Source: Eunapius fragilis (taxonomy: Eukaryota > Porifera > Demospongiae > Spongillida > Spongillidae). From it: a stretch of 64,000 nt of DNA. Positions 25,059-32,924 of the stretch are shown here, piece by piece (the stretch's first letter is position 1; the number at the start of each line of letters is the position of its first letter). The stretch is from assembly GCA_963681505.1 (NCBI GenBank), contig OY811971.1, forward strand, positions 24,397,036 to 24,461,035, written 5' to 3'. The notes beneath the pieces are model-generated. The model was not told where the DNA came from. It did no database searches and saw only the letters and a program-made list of their open reading frames with translations. A program made the translations under genes and the position numbers.

Positions 25059-25564
25059 TTTGATTATGGTTAATAATTCAGTTTGTAGGTTATTAATGAT
25101 GGATAACGTGATTTGGTATAATGTCTACTCTTGCATGTTATCCGAAGCATAAGAAGCCGGTATGTGACCGGTGTGATGCACGTACTAACTGCGTAAGTTG
25201 TTGCATGTGTACACCCCGTGCTGCGCGCGGTCGACCAAGGAAGGAGAGCGAATCACCATCGGAGCCACCATCAACTAGTCCACTCGTACAGCGCGTCAAT
25301 CCTGAACGTGCAGCTCGCGATCGAGTACTCGACAGCAATATAACTGCTGAAACTCCTGAAAAGGAAGATATCAGCCAAGTTTCGTCATCGCAAGCGCACA
25401 TCCTCAATGTGCTGGAGTTGATGGGATGTAAGGAGCATGAAAGTAGCGTGCGAAGGCTCCTACACATTGATAATAGATGTCAGGTGGTGAACGCTAGTGA
25501 GGCTGATATTGATGCTACTGCTATCAGTGCTATGCAACGTATAGACAACGTGTTTTTAAGAGGG

Positions 25565-25830
25565 TGATGAATTAGAGTGGAAGGGTGTTGGTGATTAGGA
25601 GGGTGTTGAGGGTGATGAATTTGAGTGGAAGGGTGTTGGTGAAGATGAGGGTGTTGGGGAAGAGGAGGGTTTTGGGGAAGAGGACTGTGGGGAGGGGGAG
25701 CAGTGTTTTGGGGATGAGGGCTGTGAAGAGAGGGGGGTTTCGGGGAGAGCGAAGGATTTTTTGGGGAGGGAGAGGAAGAAGGTGATATAGAGTCTGAAGA
25801 GGATACTGGTAAGCAGGAGAGGGAGGATGC
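25565..25830 (+). repeat. purine-rich acidic-coding tract
   Basis: The plus strand is almost all G and A with T, and C is rare. Imperfect gggtgttggtgaagatgag-type units repeat. It encodes a Glu/Gly-rich linker in the frame of the flanking protein. The strong strand asymmetry is unlike its neighbours. Confidence 0.6.
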
Positions 25831-26618
25831 TATGATGGAGGAGGGGAAAGATTGCCAGGCTGAGGGTGAGGTGGGAGATATGGAGGAGGAAGGATCAGAT
25901 AAGGTTGCTCTGCATTTCATCGATTGCATTGTTCAAGATGAGCAGAAGGCTGATGCCAATGTTGTTCTGTCCTGCTTGGAGGCAGCAATGCATGCCTTGA
26001 AAAATCGATTTCCATATCTGACCAAAATTATTGTCCAGAGTGACAATGCCAAAAACTTGGCTGGGAAGCAGACTAAGCTATTTCTACCTTATGTCTCCTC
26101 AGCTGCAGGGTTGAAGCTGGTAGGTTATATCCACAATGAGGCGCAAAGCGGCAAGGATGTGTGCGACACCCATTTTTCTCACCAGCAGACCCAAGTGGAT
26201 GCATATCTAGCACAGGGAAAGGGAGGGAGGAAGGTCTCCACACCCAAACAACTAGCTGTGGCACTTGTCAATACATCTGTAAGAAATACTACTGTTTTAT
26301 TGGTGAAACCAGATTATGGGGCTCCGTATCGCACTGCATCCATCCCTGCAATACCTGGCATATCAACCTTTTATGCAACCCAATACGTAACAGTTGCTGG
26401 TGAGCAGCAGATGTGGATGTTTGACTGCCTGGGGCAGAAGGTACCATCTTTGTGTGTGCCCATTGTTTCGTGCCATGCATCATCAATGATTTCCCCAATG
26501 GGTAAGGAGGGCATCAACTTCACAGGTGTTACGGTAACTCATAACAGTGATGGTTATGATGTGTGTAAGCAAGTGAGGAAGGAAAGAAGGTGATACAGAA
26601 AGAGATGTCTGAGTATAA

Positions 26619-27093
26619 TGTCTAATGTCCTGGGCATGCTCCGCGGTGCACGTTTGTACAACGCGGGGTACGCAAAACAAAGTTTTTTGCATTCCGCCGT
26701 TTCAGCATCCTAGTGAAGTTTGACTGTTATGCCACGTTGTATAAGTCCTTATCAGTTAGGGCTGAAGCTTTGAAGGCCTAGTACCTTTCGCTGCTAATAC
26801 AACAAGTCGCCACAGCGGAGGAACACTGTACGGCGAGTGTACGCGGTAATTGAAAAATAATAATAACGTACGTACCGGAAGTTTCGCGTACCTCCGCTGT
26901 GACAAGTTGCTGTAAGAGCAGCGAACAGTATTAGGCCTTCAATGCTTCGGCCCAAGCAGGTAAGGACTTATACAACGTGGCGTAACAGTCAAACTTCACT
27001 AGAATGCTGAAACGGCAGAATGCAAAAAACTTTGTTTTGCGTACACCGCGGTGTACAAACGTGCACCGCGGAGCACGCCCAGGACATTAGACA
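26619..27093. mobile_element. 475-bp palindromic MITE inside the SAP gene
   Basis: Starts tgtctaatgtcctgggc and ends with the exact complement of its first 17 bases apart from one change. The two arms are almost full-length inverted repeats of about 200 bp, joined by an AT-rich loop (aataataataacgtacgta). It is flanked by ataa on both sides (26615-26618 and 27094-27097), which I read as a 4-bp target duplication. It splits the coding frame of the DDE/SAP gene between QVRKERR and the C2H2 part. Arms are more than 90 percent alike, so it is young. Confidence 0.82.
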
Positions 27094-27875
27094 ATAAGCA
27101 AGCGAGAGGAACATCGTGTAGAGAAGCAGCATAGGGATGAGGAGGCATTGAATGCCATACGCATTGTATATCCTCAGTGCACTGTGTGCTTGTACCACTT
27201 CAAGTCCCAAGTATTGCTTGAAGGTCATGTATGTGGTGGTTTGAATGAGCCTAAGGATGCTCTCAGTGTTGCGATGAAGTATGCCAACCAGCTGCTTACC
27301 AAGATGAACTTCACTACTAGAGGTGCAATTGACCAAGCATCAGTCATGTTTCAGATGGAAGGTACCAGTGAGATTCTGTTTGCAAGTTTTGAGCCCAACT
27401 TTTTCCTGGCTGGGCACACATAAGAAAAAACATACATCCTGAGCTGACTAATAAAGTCAGTAGTGTAATTCATGAATGTTGGAAAGCTGGTGAGAACAAA
27501 GGCACTGGTAAGGTGAAAATATCAGCTGATGGGGTATTTGAAAGACTTGAGGAGATGCTGTCTCAAAATTTGATCCGATTGAGTGAGCTGCCTGTAGTTG
27601 GGAAGATTCGTGCTGTGTATCAAAGTGTTGGAAACAAACCCCAGGCATCAATTGGAGTTCGTAAGCGTGGTAGGCCTCATGTATCTGGTAGTGGAGACTG
27701 TAGAGGAAGAAATGTGAAAAACAGGGTGTCCTTTGAACAGCTTGATGTAGGTAAGGAACTGTCTACCTGGAAAAAGCCAGAGCTTGAAGGATACCTCCAT
27801 CATTTCCAGCTCAAGAAGTCTGGGAATAAGACTGACCTCATCAAACGTGTAGAAGAACATATGGCTATGCAATAA

Positions 27876-28700
27876 GATGTTTCATTTGTTCATACTTGTA
27901 TAACTATTCACACGATCGGGTTAACGCGTACAGCGTTAAAAACATCGCACTATTACCAATATTTGGGTCTGGGGCCGAGACGCTAACGGGGAGATGTCTG
28001 TTTCGACGCTAGCGTAGTCGTTTATTGCCAGAATAAGTTCGAACCCTACTTATCCAATAAAGGTGAGCATATTTATACTATTTTTCAATACCAAAACCGC
28101 GAGACAAAAAAGTGTCTCGATTCCGGTTCTCGGTCTTACCCTTCAGCTCTAACATAATGTAGCTTATGAAGGAAAGTAGTTGCAGGCCTGGGAACAGTTC
28201 CAAACTTCATGTAAAGAGTTGTAATCTTGGAAAAATGGCATTTTAGGCAATTGGAACCGTTCCGACAAATTTTCCTAAAACGTGAGTTCGACAAAAAAGG
28301 CTCTAAAAGTATTCGATTTTCACGGATCCGGTGTTAAAATAAAAATACTGCAAGGCTCTCAAGTTAAGATACGAACTAGTCTTAAAACTGTTTTCGCATA
28401 TCCAAACCATAGCTACAATGGCGTACATTTACCTTCTTGGCTCGTTCGATTAACTGCGTGGAAGGTTATAGATAGGCCCACTTTAACGGCTTGGTGTACA
28501 AGTAAGGCATAGATATCTCGGCCCAAGCCTAAAAGGACTTCCTTTACGTGTCTGTAGCATGCAATGTTATTTGGTCCCTTCGTAGACCAAATGGTAAATA
28601 CATTTTAGGTGTCCACCCGGCACCCCTGGGGTAAACATTCAGGACAATAGACAACTTAATTATCTTACTTTTTTGAGATCAAAGACACATCAACGAAGCA
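27876..28700. other. spacer with short hairpins
   Basis: No gene recognised. Short inverted repeats occur at about 28094-28135 (aaccgcgagaca / tgtctcgattccggtt) and 28575-28600 (atttggtc / gaccaaat). At about 28033-28046 there is a B-box-like word (agttcgaaccctac) without a convincing tRNA fold. An open frame at 28282-28512 lacks any recognisable motif. Confidence 0.4.
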
Positions 28701-28712
28701 TTAGTAACATAC

Positions 28713-29755
28713 CTCGTCAAGACATCCAAACATCTTAAGAACATTTGTATTGCGCTGCTTTGATATTAAATCTTTACCAATGTGATCAGTGACAGTTGCA
28801 CATCGAACAGCAATACTGGATGACAAGCACAGATTTAAAAATTTGGTTGCTGATTTGTCCTCTGTAAGTACATTCACCTGGTCTACAATAAACAGCAAAT
28901 TGTTCTGTGAAAAACAAAATTCTTGTATGGCTTCTGCAGTATTAAGCAAATAAATCTCACGTCTTTTTTGAAACTCAGCAGGAGATGAAAATGCAATCAG
29001 CAAAGCATACTTCATTTCTTGAATGTAATTATCAACAAAGTTTATACAGTCAGGAATATATACTACCCGATAATGAAAGCTGCCGTGATAGTACTCCCAT
29101 TTCAGTTGGAATGCAAAGGCTGCTAGCATGTATGTTTTTCCATATCCTGGAGTACCAGTTATAAACATTTTCTTCCACGGTCCATTTAAATGATTTCGAT
29201 ACTGACATCCTTCAACCTCTAGATCTATATCTTCGCACAGCAGATATCCAATTGAAGCAAACAGTCCAGACATCTGTTTTCTGCCGATAAAAATAAACTT
29301 TCCATTACTCTGGATGCACATGCGACTATTATTCATTAGATATCCTCCCAAATAGGGCAATTCACGCTCTTCATCACAGTTTGCTAATATTGTCCTATCC
29401 ACATCATTGGTTCCCATAACGTTTGAATGTATTGCTGTGTATAAGATAAGCTTCAGTGAACATGACAGCACAGCTTATAATAAAATTAACAGTACCCTGC
29501 ACTTTTTTTTCACATATTCGCACTGGATCACTTTCTGTAATAAGTAGGTCCTGTATTACTTTATGAGCGAATATTGCTTGCGCATAGTTCAGTTTGAAAC
29601 AGTTTTTAAGGTCTGTCACATTTAGAACAGCGAGTACATAACCTTGAAAATGTTGTGCTCTACACTGTAAAGCAAATGCTTTACAACCTGGTATTGACAT
29701 AAAAAACTCCACTATATCTTCTTCAGTCCAATCTTCAAAACGCTTGCCAACACCA
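28713..29755 (-). CDS. SAM-domain plus P-loop NTPase gene (partial model)
   Basis: Two minus-strand exons join cleanly. Exon a (29755-29496) follows an acceptor (ttttcag) and reads GKRFEDWTEEDIVEFFMSI, later LAVLNVTDLKNCFKL and AHKVIQDLL, which is a SAM domain. A 61-bp GT..AG intron (29495-29435) keeps the frame. Exon b (29434-28713) holds Walker A (FITGTPGYGKTYMLAAFAFQ), then YRVVYIPDCINFVDN, and Walker B (NLLFIVDQVNVL). It ends at a canonical donor (GAG|gtatgt), so more exons are expected, as also upstream. The NTPase core, with its VVYIPDC strand after Walker A, recalls the Crinkler/RHS-type P-loop NTPases. That comparison is from memory. SAM domains usually mediate self-association. Host-like codon use and introns argue for a genuine gene. 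I could not place the first or last exon. Confidence 0.62.
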
Positions 29756-30525
29756 CTGAAAATTCAATAATCAACAATAAATGACTTTTACCACAAAAAT
29801 ATTTATACATTGTTCAATTTAAATTTAATTCTAATGTGAGTAAAATTTTTACAATAACAATAAATGCACCATCCTAATTCATACTTGCACAAAATTAAAT
29901 CAAGCAATTTCGTGTTTTCGTTGACATGTTTAAAAATTAACAGTTTTAAAATCAGAACCTGCAGAAGCAGGTTCCATATAGGATTGATGTCGAATAATGA
30001 ATGCCATAAAAAAGTAACTCGCGTCTGGAGGGACAGCTGTGAACTGGATCATTTCCCTCTTTGTCGCTATCGAACAATACCACAATTTTTGAATTGGTTC
30101 TGTGTCATAACACCGCACAATAAAAAAAAAATACTTGTGCCCACATCTCAAACCCAGTCCAACTGATATTCACCGCCATTTCCATTCTTCATCCTTCTGC
30201 CATGAAGTACTCGAGTTAGATGCGATGTTGAAAAGTGCCAACAGCACCAATTGCTTCAGCATATAATCTTAAAGGATCAGAATCTTGTATGACTCATTGG
30301 GCAAAAAATATATATATGAGTAGTACGTCATAGGCGTCATAGTGTAAAGGGCTTGGTTATAGGGCTTCATAATGTAAAGGGCTTGATAAACAAAAAATTT
30401 TGTACCCAGCCATACATTTAGTATGCTATTCACTGACATATGTTAAGCCACACCTACGTTTCCTCACACAATCTCTTTAGTTATAAATAGCCATCTCTTT
30501 AAAGAAATCAACAAGGTGAGCACAA
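29756..30525. other. intergenic or intronic sequence, nothing recognised
   Basis: Upstream of the SAM exon. No motif-bearing frame. An open frame at 29864-30166 has no recognisable domain. The stretch may include the 5-prime intron of the SAM/NTPase gene. Confidence 0.4.
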
Positions 30526-30725
30526 TATAAGGCGGCAGATACAAGGCCGATCCAGAAAAGGACTATGTGTGTGTCAGCTACGAGGCTGATCCACAAAAGG
30601 TCTATGACCATGTCAGCTACAAGGCTGCTCCAGAAAACGTCTATGAGTGTGATAGCACAAGGCTGATCCGTAATAAGTCTATGAGCGCAACAACTACGAG
30701 GCTGATCCTGAAAACATGGTCTCTT
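30526..30725 (+). pseudogene. remnant of YKADPEK-type tandem repeat protein
   Basis: Translated in one frame the stretch reads RYKADPEKDY, SYEADPQKVY and SYKAAPENVYECD, then decays. The unit is about 14 residues (42 bp). Proteins with long arrays of very similar YK(A/S)(D/N)PEKKK units are, from memory, common in the sponge Amphimedon. Here about four or five units remain and the frame then changes, so it is probably a pseudogene fragment. Confidence 0.5.
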
Positions 30726-31500
30726 ATCTCACAGAAGAAATTGAAACAAGTAAGGAAAAGGACTATTATATTTCCCTATGTTATTAGACCCTTGTTTCCT
30801 TTTTACATCACTATTGCCTTCCAATTCTATATGCCACCAATCTTGTCATACAGAACATTTTTCTTACTTGTACTATTTGGGTCATTCCTAATAACAACAC
30901 TGTAAAAAAATTTATGCAACTTATAAGGCGTCTCAGTTCTATGGCGCGACAGTAACTGTGTTTTACTCTGCAGGCAACATTACATAAATGTACAATGTAA
31001 TAATCTATTCTCAATTAATTGCCGCTATTAGAAAAACAGTACGTAAATCTACAATCAATTGCGTTACAGCACGCACCATGAATTGATTTAATACAATGCC
31101 ATTGTAAATACAAACAGTCCATGGTTATGTAAATGTTGCAACTTTGAAAATGGTGTACTTGTACTCTACAAGAAACTTAGAATACTCGTTCTTGTGCACC
31201 AAAGGACTGAAGGCATCTGAAACACCCACAATAGATTTGTAAAAAAAAATCTAAAGGCAAACAATAAATAAAAATACTAAAAGCAAGAGAAATGAGCTAA
31301 TATTGCTGCACTAGAAGCATTGGAGGTACGTGTATAACATTCATACAAAAGTACATCAAATAAAAGACACTTAATAAAAGACACTTATAAAATTGTCAGG
31401 CATGTACATAATCGACAAACTTTCTGTTTGGTTTCCCAGACAGTCCACAATCAAGTAACAGTGCACCAGCTCAAAAAAGTGCAGTAAGTAGATACCGTAA
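30726..31500. other. spacer, nothing recognised
   Basis: AT-rich sequence with no gene, RNA or clear repeat that I can support. Confidence 0.4.
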
Positions 31501-31994
31501 ATGTTTACAAAATGGTTCATATTTTTATGCTGCATTAGATTACACGTGAATGAAGTTGGTTATTTTAGGTTGAAGGTAGGTTTGGAACTCAGAACCCCAA
31601 AAATAATGGTCAGTCAGGAAGTGAAAAAGGCAAGTGACACAGATTTGTTGTTGAAAATAATAGCTGATCCTCGGTGTTTATTAGGAGACCCAGTTGGAGA
31701 AAATGTACTTATTAATAATGATGGAGTTCTAGGGCATGTCATTAGCTACGAATTTATGGCAAAGACTCCACAAAAGTTGGCCCTTAATCTGCTGGGTTCA
31801 TTCTTCTCACAAAATCAACTAGCAAAAGAAAACTGCACACTCACTGCATCACACATGAACATGCTGGACCCCAGGATTGTGAATGGCATACAATGTAAGT
31901 GCATGACCATCTGTTAATGACACATTGTCAATCATTGTTAGTACACCTGAAATACAAATATCCCAATCAAGTGTTGAGGAAATTGAATGTATAG
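31501..31994 (+). CDS. BEN-domain gene, last two exons
   Basis: The main exon runs to 31894 and reads KTPQKLALNLLGSFFSQNQL followed by AKENCTL and LDPRIVNGIQ. This is the core of a BEN domain (L...LF....LA.SNCTG......LDP.....I). A 47-bp intron (31895-31941, gtaagt...ttag) keeps the frame into LHLKYKYPNQVLRKLNV and a stop at 31992-31994, which fits the C-terminal helix of the domain. The true 5-prime end is uncertain: an acceptor (tattttag) at 31561-31568 may start the exon, so the ATG at 31501 need not be used. BEN domains bind DNA or chromatin proteins. The gene could be one of many repeat-associated BEN genes. Confidence 0.55.
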
Positions 31995-32676
31995 AGCAGA
32001 TCTTCAGAAGATCAAGAGATCCATTGAAGAAGAGACAGAAGAAAGCTGCATCAATCTCATCAGCTGTTAAGCAGTGAAAGTGGTGCTGAAATTGATGCAT
32101 CTGGTTTAGCTGCAACTCATACAATGGTGGATATGGAGTGTGAACATGAGGAACATAGCAGCTCTGATCTGATCTCAACTTGATGTGCATCTAGCTGGAA
32201 GCTGGGATCCCATGCTGTTCAACACTAACTTTGAGAATTGTCAGTTACACGTTACATTTACCATTGCATTTGTACGCTGTCAAGTTCAAATTGGATACAA
32301 AACAAAGACAAAAATGTACGATCAGTTTGCGCAATTAAAATAAAGCATTAGTGAACTAATTTTAGCATGTGCAGCTGGTTCGGCATGCATAATGTCATGT
32401 GAAGTAACGAGATACCTCGCGCACAACTGTTCTTGCTAGCGTTGAAATTGGCCACAAATTGCTGGGATCGCGCGCAATGCATCACACAGAGCGCGCAATT
32501 GAGTGCAATGCATCACACAGAGGTGCTGCATCGCGCGCAAACCATCATGCCTACAAGCCATTGCACGCACCGATGCATTTGATAAAACAGCTAAAAGTTG
32601 AAAGCAGCTTGGTAACGCCGCCATTTTGAGTTGTTAGCAAATGAAACAATTATACTACTCGTAAACAGTAATAACT
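31995..32676. other. spacer with a gcgc/tgcatc repeat cluster
   Basis: From 32450 to 32590 short words such as atcgcgcgcaatgcatcacacagag recur two or three times, making a degenerate direct repeat related in style to the clusters at 2860 and 10280. The rest has no recognisable content. The segment acagctaaaagttgaaagcagctt at about 32587-32610 is shared, in inverse orientation, with the region near 47280. Confidence 0.45.
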
Positions 32677-32924
32677 ATGGATGGCGCCGAGTACGCTGTT
32701 ATGAATGATCAAAACGGTTCTTTTCAGAGTAAGCTACAACTACCAAGCGAAGTTCCAGACGCGCTAGCGTGGAAACTGTGTCTTGGTGAGTAGAACTTTA
32801 AAACAAGGAAATCAATCGCTCAACAGGAATTACTGTGCACCAGCAGGCAGAGAAAAGACGAAAGAGGAGCAAGCTGACCATAAAAGATGCATCTACGGAA
32901 CAACTGGATGCCTTGTCTGAATTC
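32677..32924 (+). pseudogene. small two-exon gene, split by a hAT transposon (5-prime part)
   Basis: Exon 1 (32677-32785) starts MDGAEYAVMNDQNGSFQ and ends at a GTGAGT donor. A 41-bp intron (32786-32826, ending ctcaacag) keeps the frame into GITVHQQAEKRRKRSKLTIK and DASTEQLDALSEF, where the hAT element is inserted. Just before the insertion the frame is open and well kept. Related copies lie at 55850-56007, where the same exon 2 continues intact to a stop, and on the minus strand near 47100-47330, where only exon 1 is recognisable. KRRKRSK is a likely nuclear localisation signal. No known family recognised. Confidence 0.6.

Larger units (their letters stand above)
12977..25061. repeat. 12,085-bp tandem duplication, copy 2
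   Basis: Exact head-to-tail repeat of 892-12976, with all landmarks shifted by 12,085 bp. It starts inside the left arm of the foldback element, so that arm is missing its first 70 or so bases here. It ends at the ttt of 25059-25061, about 60 bp before the gene at 25121. Confidence 0.95.
25121..27875 (+). pseudogene. DDE-like / C2H2 / SAP-domain gene, interrupted
   Basis: Four segments in order suggest one gene. (1) 25121-25567 begins MSTLACYPKHKKPVCDRC and continues with a Cys-rich cluster (C..C.....C..CC.C) and a basic AT-hook-like RGRPRK. (2) 25565-25900 is a Glu/Gly-rich acidic stretch on a strikingly purine-rich strand. (3) 25832-26593 contains KIIVQSDNAKNLAGK, HNEAQSGKDVCDTHF and GGRKVSTPKQL, a pattern I associate with a transposase-like DDE family repeated in sponge, cnidarian and mollusc genomes. 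(4) 27148-27875 has a C2H2 finger (CTVCLYHFKSQVLLEGHVC) and a C-terminal SAP domain (LSTWKKPELEGYLHHF..KSGNKTDLIKRV). It is broken by a frame change near 25560, at least one stop in the acidic stretch and the MITE at 26619-27093. It could be a domesticated gene or the body of a DNA transposon. I found no terminal repeats. The DDE label is an inference. Confidence 0.55.

Noticed and set aside
28033-28046. B-box-like agttcgaaccctac
   Set aside because: No matching A box at the right distance and no cloverleaf.
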